A stretch of 64,000 bases of DNA from Polaribacter gangjinensis (GTDB lineage: Bacteria > Bacteroidota > Bacteroidia > Flavobacteriales > Flavobacteriaceae): NCBI RefSeq assembly GCF_038024125.1, contig NZ_CP150662.1, positions 2,497,501 through 2,561,500 of the forward strand, given 5' to 3'. The position numbers were made by a program, and so were the translations under genes. This document shows positions 58,042 through 64,000 of the stretch, piece by piece. The notes under the pieces were generated by a model. It was given only the letters and a program-made list of their open reading frames with translations, was not told where the DNA came from and ran no database searches. Position 1 is the first letter of the stretch, and each line of letters begins with the position of its first letter.

Positions 58042-59775
58042 ATGACAAAAAATATTTCAGGATTTTCAAAACTTTCTAAGGAAGAAAAAATCGATTGGTT
58101 ATCAAATAACTTCTTTCAAAATCCTACAGATGCTGTAAATATCATCAAACAATATTGGAATGAAAATCAAGCATTACAGAATTTGCACGATGATTTTATC
58201 GAAAATACCATCACTAATTTTTACATGCCTTTTGGAATTGCACCCAATTTTCTAATCAATGGAAAAGAATATGTAGTTCCAATGGTTACTGAAGAAAGTT
58301 CGGTTGTTGCTGCAGCTTCTTTGGTTGCGAAATTTTGGAGTACTAAAGGCGGTTTTAAAACTACTGTTTTAGGAACTAAAAAAATTGGTCAAGTGCATTT
58401 TATGTTTGCTGGAAAAAAAGCCGATTTAGAAAAGTATTTTCAAGAAAATAAAACCGAATTATTTGCTGCAACTGCTTCCATTACTAAGAATATGGAAAAA
58501 CGTGGAGGAGGAATTTTGGATATTGAATTGATTGATAAAACTGACAAATTAGCCAATTATTATCAATTGCACATCACTTTTGAAACCAAAGATTCTATGG
58601 GCGCGAATTTTATCAATTCGTGTTTAGAAGCAATTGCCAACAAATTCCGAAATGATGAAATCGAAATTGTGATGAGCATTTTATCCAATTTTGTCCCTGA
58701 ATGTTTAGTACGAGCAGAAGTAAGTTGTAAAATTGAAGACTTAGGTGTTGAAAATCCACAAAAATTTGCAGAGAAGTTTTATCAAGCTGTAAAAATTGCA
58801 GAAATTGAACCTTACAGAGCAGTTACTCATAATAAAGGAATCATGAACGGAATTGATGCAGTTGTGTTGGCAACAGGCAATGATTTTCGTGCCATTGAAG
58901 CTGGTGCTCATGCATTTGCCTCTCGTTCAGGAAAATATACAAGTTTATCACATTGCACAATTGATAATGGAATTTTTACATTTTGGATAGAAATTCCGTT
59001 AGCAGTTGGCACAGTTGGAGGTTTAACTTCTTTGCATCCAATGGCAAAAATGTCTTTAGAAATGATGCAAAATCCAACTGCTAAAGAGTTGATGCAAATA
59101 ATGGCTGCAGCTGGTTTGGCGCAAAATTTTGCAGCTTTACGTGCTTTAACGACCAAAGGAATTCAACATGGTCACATGAAAATGCACTTACAAAACATTC
59201 TAAATCAGTTAGGTGCAACCAAAAATGAAAAAAATACGTTGATTGAATTTTTCAAAAATCAGACAGTTTCACATGCTGCTGTTGTTTCTAAATTCAATGA
59301 GTTGAGAACTCCAAAAATTACTTGGGTTGATTTTTTAGATGAATCATTTATAAGACAAAAATTGGAAAGTTTATCTCTAGATTCCAAACCCATTTTCGGG
59401 TTGATGAACGCCCAACAAATGATTGAGCATTTGAGTGCAATTACCAAAATAGCCAATGGAAATTGGCAAGTTGATGTTTTTGTTTCGGATGAAAAATCAG
59501 CCACAAGAAAGCCATTTTTAGATACCGAAAATGAATTGGAAATTGGATTTAAACCCAATTTATTGGCAGAAGAACCAAATCCTTTGCAATTCGAATCGAT
59601 TGAAAAAGCGATTGATGATTTGATATTTCAAGTACAACTTTTTGTTTCGAATTTTAACGAAAATCCAACAAAAACGGTGGTACATCCTTTTTTTGGTGAA
59701 CTTGATTTTGACTATTGGAAAAAGTTTCAGACCAAACATTTTACACATCATTTTAAACAATTCGGACTCATCTAA
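58042..59775 (+). CDS. mvaA: Class II HMG-CoA reductase fused to a DinB/DUF1569-like domain
   Basis: The first ~420 residues are a class II 3-hydroxy-3-methylglutaryl-CoA reductase (mevalonate formation): ENTITNFYMPFGIAPNFLING, PMVTEESSVVAAAS (catalytic Glu), HNKGIMNGIDAV (Lys), TGNDFRAIEAGAHAFASR (Asp) and IQHGHMKMHLQN (His). About 150 further residues follow, with MNAQQMIEHLSAI, HPFFGELDFDYWKKFQTKHFTHHFKQFG: the histidine pattern of DinB-like DUF1569 proteins. Class II reductases are usually about 430 residues, so this is a fusion. Its stop overlaps the start of the GHMP kinase (TAATG), the next mevalonate gene. Confidence 0.92.
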   Translation: MTKNISGFSKLSKEEKIDWLSNNFFQNPTDAVNIIKQYWNENQALQNLHDDFIENTITNFYMPFGIAPNFLINGKEYVVPMVTEESSVVAAASLVAKFWSTKGGFKTTVLGTKKIGQVHFMFAGKKADLEKYFQENKTELFAATASITKNMEKRGGGILDIELIDKTDKLANYYQLHITFETKDSMGANFINSCLEAIANKFRNDEIEIVMSILSNFVPECLVRAEVSCKIEDLGVENPQKFAEKFYQAVKIAEIEPYRAVTHNKGIMNGIDAVVLATGNDFRAIEAGAHAFASRSGKYTSLSHCTIDNGIFTFWIEIPLAVGTVGGLTSLHPMAKMSLEMMQNPTAKELMQIMAAAGLAQNFAALRALTTKGIQHGHMKMHLQNILNQLGATKNEKNTLIEFFKNQTVSHAAVVSKFNELRTPKITWVDFLDESFIRQKLESLSLDSKPIFGLMNAQQMIEHLSAITKIANGNWQVDVFVSDEKSATRKPFLDTENELEIGFKPNLLAEEPNPLQFESIEKAIDDLIFQVQLFVSNFNENPTKTVVHPFFGELDFDYWKKFQTKHFTHHFKQFGLI

Positions 59776-60701
59776 TGCATTTTTATTCGAACGGAAAATT
59801 ATTATTGACAGGAGAATACCTTGTATTAGAAGGCGCAAAAGCGTTGGCAATTCCTACTAAATTTGGGCAAGATTTAGAAGTAATTTCCATCAAAGAACCA
59901 CAATTGATTTGGGGAAGTTTTGACAACAATGGAAACTGTTGGTTTGAAGCCATTTTTGATTTGCTAAAATTCAGAATCATATCTACCACTTTTGAATCTT
60001 CAACTGATGGAAATGCAGATAAAATTGCAGAAACATTGTTAGAAATTTTGTCAGAAGCTAAAAGACTAAATCCAAATTTTTTAAATTCGGAATCTGGATT
60101 TTTAGTAAAAACCAACTTGACATTTCCAAGAAATTGGGGTTTAGGAAGTTCATCAACTTTAATCAATTCCATTGCTTCTTGGGCAAAGGTTGATGCATTT
60201 CAATTGCTATGGAATTCATTCAAAGGAAGTGGATATGACATTGCTTGCGCACAAAATAATACTCCTATTTTTTATCAATTATTGAATCAAAAACCAGTTG
60301 TAGAACAGGTAAATTTCAATCCGAGTTTTCAAGAAAATTTGTTTTTTGTGTATTTGAATCAAAAGCAAGATTCTAAAAAAGGGATTGCTAAATTTCGAGA
60401 AAATAAGCAACAAATTCAGAATGAAATCAATGAAATTTCGACTATTTCAGACGAGTTTTTAAAAGCCAATAATCTTAAAGACTTTGAAAAATTGATATTT
60501 GAACATGAACAAATTATCAGCTCTATCATCAAATTAAAACCCATAAAACAAGAGTTGTTTTCTGATTATTTTGGAGAAATTAAAAGTTTAGGAGCTTGGG
60601 GAGGAGATTTTGTCTTGGCAACTGGCAATGAAAAATCAAACAGCTATTTTGAAAATAAAGGATTTGAAACAATTCTTCCTTACCAAAAAATGATTTTATG
60701 A
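59775..60701 (+). CDS. GYDIA-type GHMP kinase, mevalonate pathway
   Basis: The 308-residue protein has the GHMP-kinase start FYSNGKLLLTGEYLVLEGAKALAIPTKFG, the ATP motif PRNWGLGSSST, and FKGSGYDIACAQ, the signature of the Bacteroidetes GYDIA GHMP kinases. Its place between HMG-CoA reductase and (2.8 kb on) diphosphomevalonate decarboxylase suggests that it phosphorylates mevalonate or phosphomevalonate (inference). It overlaps both the reductase stop and the next ATG. Which mevalonate-pathway step it catalyses is not decidable from sequence alone. Confidence 0.88.
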   Translation: MHFYSNGKLLLTGEYLVLEGAKALAIPTKFGQDLEVISIKEPQLIWGSFDNNGNCWFEAIFDLLKFRIISTTFESSTDGNADKIAETLLEILSEAKRLNPNFLNSESGFLVKTNLTFPRNWGLGSSSTLINSIASWAKVDAFQLLWNSFKGSGYDIACAQNNTPIFYQLLNQKPVVEQVNFNPSFQENLFFVYLNQKQDSKKGIAKFRENKQQIQNEINEISTISDEFLKANNLKDFEKLIFEHEQIISSIIKLKPIKQELFSDYFGEIKSLGAWGGDFVLATGNEKSNSYFENKGFETILPYQKMIL

Positions 60702-61909
60702 AGAAAATAATCATCATTGGAGGAGGAGCTGCAGGTTATTTTACGGCCATTAATGCCAAGGAAATGAATCCTAATTTGGAAATCATTATTTTGGAAAAAG
60801 GTAAAGATGTGTTACAAAAAGTAAAAATTTCTGGTGGAGGAAGATGCAATGTAACACATGCGTGTTTTGAGCCCAAAGAATTGGTAAAATTTTATCCAAG
60901 AGGCGAAAAAGAATTGTTGGGGCCTTTTCATCAATTCATGACAGGAGATACTTTTGAATGGTTTGAAAATAGGGGAGTTCCTTTAAAAATAGAAGATGAC
61001 AATCGTGTTTTTCCTGAAGCAAATTCGAGCCAAGCAATTATTGATTGTTTTCAAAATGTAGTTGATAACTTAGGTATTAAAGTGTTTACAAACTGCGGTG
61101 TAAATGCAGTTTATCAACAAGAAAATCAATGGGTTATCAACACTAAAAATCAAGATTTTATAGCAGATAAAGTGGTTTTTGCAGCAGGAAGCTCCAAGAT
61201 GATTTGGGATTTGTGTGCAACTTTACAGCATACTATTATTGAACCTGTTCCATCATTATTTACGTTTAACATCAAAGATTCAAGGCTGATAGATTTACTT
61301 GGAATTTCTGTTCCAAATGCTACTGTAAAAATCGTCAACTCTACTTATGAAGCCTCAGGACCTTTGTTGATTACACATTGGGGAATGAGTGGACCAGCAG
61401 TATTAAAATTATCAGCTTTTGGTGCTCGATTTTTGGCATCAAAAAACTATCAATACAACGTGGAGGTAAATTGGTTGTCGAAATCAACAACCTCAGTTTT
61501 TTGCATTTTACAAAATTTAAAAAAGTCAGAAGCTCGAAAAACGGTCTTGTTAAAATCGCCATTTCCTGAAATATCCAAAAGATTATGGGAACGTTTTGTA
61601 ATTGCTTCAAACATTCGTGAAACTCAAAATTGGGCTGACACAACTAATTTGCAACTCGAAAATTTAGCAAATGAACTCACCAAAGGAATTTATAATGCCA
61701 ATGGCAGAACGACTTTTAAAGACGAATTTGTAACTGCAGGAGGCATAGATTTAAAAGAAATTGATTTCAAACGTTTTGAAAGCAAACTTCATAAAAACCT
61801 GTTTTTTGTTGGAGAAATTTTAAATATTGATGCAGTTACAGGTGGATTTAATTTTCAAAATGCTTGGACAAGTGGTTTTATATGCGCAAAAGCGTTGGCT
61901 GAAAACTAA
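60698..61909 (+). CDS. BaiN/HI0933-family FAD-dependent flavoprotein
   Basis: The 403-residue protein starts with the dinucleotide motif IIIGGGAAGYFTAINA, then ILEKGKDVLQKVKISGGGRCNVTHACFEPKELVKFYPRG, which is the GGGRCN hallmark of the HI0933/BaiN/aminoacetone-oxidase-like family, and ends with the FAD-contact stretch GGIDLKEIDFKRFESKLHKNLFFVGEILNIDAVTGGFNFQNAWTSGF. The reaction is not known for most members. It overlaps the preceding gene by 4 bp (ATGA) and precedes the redoxin by 6 bp, so it is in the mevalonate operon, though a role in that pathway is only suggested by position. Confidence 0.9.
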   Translation: MKKIIIIGGGAAGYFTAINAKEMNPNLEIIILEKGKDVLQKVKISGGGRCNVTHACFEPKELVKFYPRGEKELLGPFHQFMTGDTFEWFENRGVPLKIEDDNRVFPEANSSQAIIDCFQNVVDNLGIKVFTNCGVNAVYQQENQWVINTKNQDFIADKVVFAAGSSKMIWDLCATLQHTIIEPVPSLFTFNIKDSRLIDLLGISVPNATVKIVNSTYEASGPLLITHWGMSGPAVLKLSAFGARFLASKNYQYNVEVNWLSKSTTSVFCILQNLKKSEARKTVLLKSPFPEISKRLWERFVIASNIRETQNWADTTNLQLENLANELTKGIYNANGRTTFKDEFVTAGGIDLKEIDFKRFESKLHKNLFFVGEILNIDAVTGGFNFQNAWTSGFICAKALAEN

Positions 61910-61915
61910 CTAATT

Positions 61916-62470
61916 ATGGCAAGAACGGAATCAAATGAATTCGAGTTAGGTAGAAAAGCACCTGAATTTAGATTACTAAATACGATTGATGATATTTGGG
62001 TTGATTTAGAATCACTAAAAGGAAAAAACGGAACTGTAGTTGTTTTCATTTGCAATCATTGTCCGTTTGTAATTCACATAAATGAAAAATTGGTGCAATT
62101 AGCTAATGATTATCAATCTAAAGGAATTCGTTTTATTGCTATAAGTTCTAATGATATTGAAAAATATCCTCAAGATGCACCACATTTGATGAAAAAACTT
62201 GCTTTGGAATTAAATTTTACGTTTCCCTATTTGTTTGATGAAACCCAAATGGTCGCAAAAGCATATAATGCTGCATGCACCCCCGATTTTTATCTATTTG
62301 ATGCCGATTTAAAAGCAGTGTATCATGGTCAATTTGATGATTCAAGACCTGGAAATAACATTCCTGTTTCAGGAAATGATTTACAAAAAGCCATGGAACA
62401 TCTTTTGCATAAAAAACCTATTTTAGAAAATCAAAAACCAAGTATTGGCTGTGGAATTAAGTGGAAGTGA
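61916..62470 (+). CDS. Thioredoxin-family redoxin (AhpC/TSA-like)
   Basis: The 184-residue cytoplasmic protein has the redoxin start FELGRKAPEFRLLNTIDDIWVDLESLKGKNGTVVVFICNHCPFVIHI with the active-site pair CNHC, then RFIAISSNDIEKYPQDAP and VAKAYNAACTPDFYLFDADLK (cis-Pro after Cys-Thr). Proteins with this CNHCP(F/Y)V signature are widespread in Bacteroidetes; the electron acceptor is unknown. Probably last gene of the operon that starts with HMG-CoA reductase. Confidence 0.88.
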   Translation: MARTESNEFELGRKAPEFRLLNTIDDIWVDLESLKGKNGTVVVFICNHCPFVIHINEKLVQLANDYQSKGIRFIAISSNDIEKYPQDAPHLMKKLALELNFTFPYLFDETQMVAKAYNAACTPDFYLFDADLKAVYHGQFDDSRPGNNIPVSGNDLQKAMEHLLHKKPILENQKPSIGCGIKWK

Positions 62471-62489
62471 GGTTCTTATTTTGCTATTT

Positions 62490-62726
62490 TTAGAAGACAA
62501 TTTCCCCTCTTTGAGGTTTTAAAGCATCTCTGAAAACTTTCATATCAGCTTCATCTACAATTATAAAAGCACTCACTAACATTTCATTTTTTTCTTGAAT
62601 ATCAATTTCATGAAAAGGCAATTTTTCTAAAGTTGCAAATTCTTTGAGGTGAATCGTGTGATGTTTGGCAGTTTCTAAGGCGTCTTCACCTCTAAAATCC
62701 CATAATAGTTTTATTTTTCTTTTCAT
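62490..62726 (-). CDS. Conserved small protein, unknown
   Basis: The 78-residue frame reads MKRKIKLLWDFRGEDALETAKHHTIHLKEFATLEKL...IVDEADMKVFRDALKPQRGE. The composition is that of a real soluble protein (ordered mix of charged and hydrophobic residues, no signal peptide), and the histidine triplet suggests possible metal contact. I do not recognise a family. It is convergent with the redoxin. Confidence 0.65.
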   Translation of the reverse strand: MKRKIKLLWDFRGEDALETAKHHTIHLKEFATLEKLPFHEIDIQEKNEMLVSAFIIVDEADMKVFRDALKPQRGEIVF

Positions 62727-62778
62727 TTTATTTTAAAAATTAAATGCAGTTTTTTTTCTTTTGACTTCTAAACCCTTT

Positions 62779-63384
62779 TCAATCATTGATAAAAACAACC
62801 AATTCGCCTTCTTCAAAAGAAATGCTTACTTCATTTTCAATGGCTTTATTTCTTGTGCCAATTCGTTTTCCAAAAAGTAAATCTTCATTGTGTAAAGGAT
62901 ATTGCAATCCTGAAGTGCAAATATTGGTTGCTTTTGGCAATGGAACTAATGAAATTATTTTGTGTAAACAGTTTGTAATATTCGTATTTTTTTTTGCCAA
63001 AAAATAGGTCCCGTAATTGTCAAAAAAAGTAATTTCTAGACGGTTTTTAAAGCAAATTGCAGTATGTAAATTTCCTAAAAAATGATCTTGTTCTTTGCCA
63101 CTTGCTCCATAAACATCAATGTTTTTATAGCCTTTATCAACTAGAATTTGCAATATTTTATCAAAATCTGTAAAATCCTGATTTGGGGTACGAATTACTT
63201 CAATATCCTTAGGAATTTGAAAATCATCATCAAAATCACCACTGATAAAATCTGGTTTGATGTTTCTTTTTTGCAATTCTTTGTAGGCATTGTCTGTAGC
63301 ACAAATCAAACTATAGTTTGCTATGTTTGGAAACGAAATTGGAACTTCGCCATTCAATAATAAAAATACTCGCTGAATTTTCAT
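62779..63384 (-). CDS. Thiamine pyrophosphokinase
   Basis: Thiamine pyrophosphokinase makes thiamine diphosphate from thiamine and ATP. The 201-residue protein shows the family's acidic motif in LICATDNAYKELQKRNIKPDFISGDFDDDFQIP, then RTPNQDFTDFDKILQIL and IDVYGASGKEQDHFLGNLHTAI, and a C-terminal beta-rich substrate-binding region (VPLPKATNICTSGLQYPLHNEDLLFGKRIGTRNKA). Full length and cytoplasmic. A -7 element ends only 4 bases upstream of the ATG, so its mRNA may be almost leaderless. Confidence 0.9.
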   Translation of the reverse strand: MKIQRVFLLLNGEVPISFPNIANYSLICATDNAYKELQKRNIKPDFISGDFDDDFQIPKDIEVIRTPNQDFTDFDKILQILVDKGYKNIDVYGASGKEQDHFLGNLHTAICFKNRLEITFFDNYGTYFLAKKNTNITNCLHKIISLVPLPKATNICTSGLQYPLHNEDLLFGKRIGTRNKAIENEVSISFEEGELVVFIND

Positions 63385-63388
63385 TGGT

Positions 63389-63396
63389 CAAAAATA
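63389..63396 (-). promoter_or_regulatory. -7 element of the thiamine pyrophosphokinase gene
   Basis: CAAAAATA on + reads TATTTTTG on -, ending 4 bases before the ATG. No -33 TTG. Confidence 0.4.
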
Positions 63397-63415
63397 CGAA
63401 AGACTTCATAATTTA

Positions 63416-63449
63416 TTGAGATTAAAATCTTTTAGAAATCCTATCTTTG
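63416..63449 (+). promoter_or_regulatory. Promoter of mvaD
   Basis: TTG (63416-63418), 23-bp spacer, TATCTTTG (63442-63449), 18 bp upstream of the TTG start codon. Confidence 0.55.
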
Positions 63450-63467
63450 CCAAAAATATTTTTCATC

Positions 63468-64000
63468 TTGAATACAGATCAATTTTTAGTAAAATCGCCT
63501 TTACAATATGTTGATAAAGCCATTTTTACTTGGCAAACTCCAAGCAATATTGCTTTGGTAAAATATTGGGGAAAAAGCAATCCGCAAATTCCCAAAAATG
63601 CTTCAATTAGTTTTACCTTACAAAATTGTCATACCACAACTAAGATTGAATTTCTTAAAAAAAATTACTCCAATGAAGTTGATTTTGAAGTGTTTTTTGA
63701 AGGAAAACAAAAAGCTGAATTCAAGCCAAAAATTGCAGATTTTTTCAAAAGAATTGCAACCTATTGTCCCTATATTTTTGAATATCAAATGACAATTCAT
63801 TCCGAAAATTCATTCCCACATTCAAGCGGAATTGCCTCGTCAGCAAGTGGATTGAGTGCAATTGCCATGTGTTTAATGAGTTTAGAAAAGCAATTAAATT
63901 CTGAAATTTCTCAAGATTTTATCACTAAAAAAGCCTCTTTTTTAGCAAGATTGGGTTCAGGAAGTGCCTCAAGAAGTATTGAAGGACCTTTGGTTGTTTG
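63468..64000 (+). CDS. mvaD: Diphosphomevalonate decarboxylase, 3' end outside the window, TTG start
   Basis: The frame is open to the window end. It encodes AIFTWQTPSNIALVKYWGKSNPQIPKNASISFTLQ, SENSFPHSSGIASSASGLSAIA (GHMP ATP loop) and ARLGSGSASRSIEGPLVV, the unmistakable MvaD sequence that turns mevalonate diphosphate into isopentenyl diphosphate. No ATG precedes the conserved N-terminus; TTG at 63468, downstream of a TATCTTTG element, is the best start. Divergent from the thiamine pyrophosphokinase gene. Confidence 0.9.
   Translation, partial: MNTDQFLVKSPLQYVDKAIFTWQTPSNIALVKYWGKSNPQIPKNASISFTLQNCHTTTKIEFLKKNYSNEVDFEVFFEGKQKAEFKPKIADFFKRIATYCPYIFEYQMTIHSENSFPHSSGIASSASGLSAIAMCLMSLEKQLNSEISQDFITKKASFLARLGSGSASRSIEGPLVV

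Noticed and set aside
1..64000. Mobile elements, prophage or genomic-island boundaries
   Set aside because: No transposase, integrase, resolvase or terminal inverted repeats are visible; both tRNA genes are intact and show no flanking att-like duplications. The only duplication is the lysS tail.

Overview
The window is AT-rich, densely coded DNA that looks chromosomal and fits a marine member of the Flavobacteriaceae (Polaribacter-like; the genus is an inference). The pointers are: several starts preceded by the Bacteroidetes -7 element TAnnTTTG and few clear Shine-Dalgarno sites; a short RpoD; a GldA-type ATPase; two GLPGLI-family proteins; DnaE with a fused proofreading exonuclease; a mevalonate pathway; and a sulfatase-rich polysaccharide-utilisation segment. 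There are no insertion sequences, phage genes, integrases or CRISPR arrays.

Positions 1-10.8 kb are the end of a polysaccharide utilisation locus. On the + strand lie three S1-type sulfatases (the first cut by the window edge), a secreted alpha/beta-hydrolase and manA. Convergent to them lie a GH92 alpha-mannosidase and a fourth sulfatase, a lipoprotein. Together they suggest desulfation and trimming of a sulfated alpha-mannose-containing glycan, followed by entry of mannose into glycolysis through ManA. No SusC/SusD pair is inside the window.

Positions 10.9-18 kb are accessory: an internally duplicated secreted protein, a CBS-domain protein, a flavin oxidoreductase, and a poorly understood secreted cluster (an FGE-like protein without catalytic cysteines, a 982-residue TPR-like/coiled-coil protein, and two tiny secreted ORFs). 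Positions 18-24.8 kb are mostly housekeeping: a zinc-ribbon protein, an exonuclease/GIY-YIG fusion that must start at TTG, rpe, rpoD, a deoxynucleoside kinase and an RprXY-like two-component pair. The histidine kinase is divergent from a small secreted protein, two GLPGLI proteins and a TonB-dependent-receptor-like barrel. Three 10-bp repeats in the shared promoter region look like the response-regulator operator.

Positions 30-48 kb carry a membrane protein with gldA, dnaE, rpsP-rimM-tRNA-Ser, a DUF3667 gene flanked by a decayed second copy of the lysS 3' end, lysS, a probable independent small RNA of about 104 nt, a cyclophilin lipoprotein, an OmpA-family protein, an M20 peptidase, tRNA-Leu, a thioesterase and a tail-specific protease. 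Positions 47.6-57.7 kb carry surE-lpxB-NlpC/P60-comEC, a thioredoxin-like protein, a dipeptide-use pair (POT transporter and DPP IV) and an SPFH lipoprotein.

Positions 58-64 kb carry mevalonate-pathway genes: a class II HMG-CoA reductase with a fused DinB/DUF1569-like domain, a GYDIA-type GHMP kinase, a flavoprotein, a redoxin, a thiamine pyrophosphokinase, and the 5' part of diphosphomevalonate decarboxylase (TTG start), cut by the window end.
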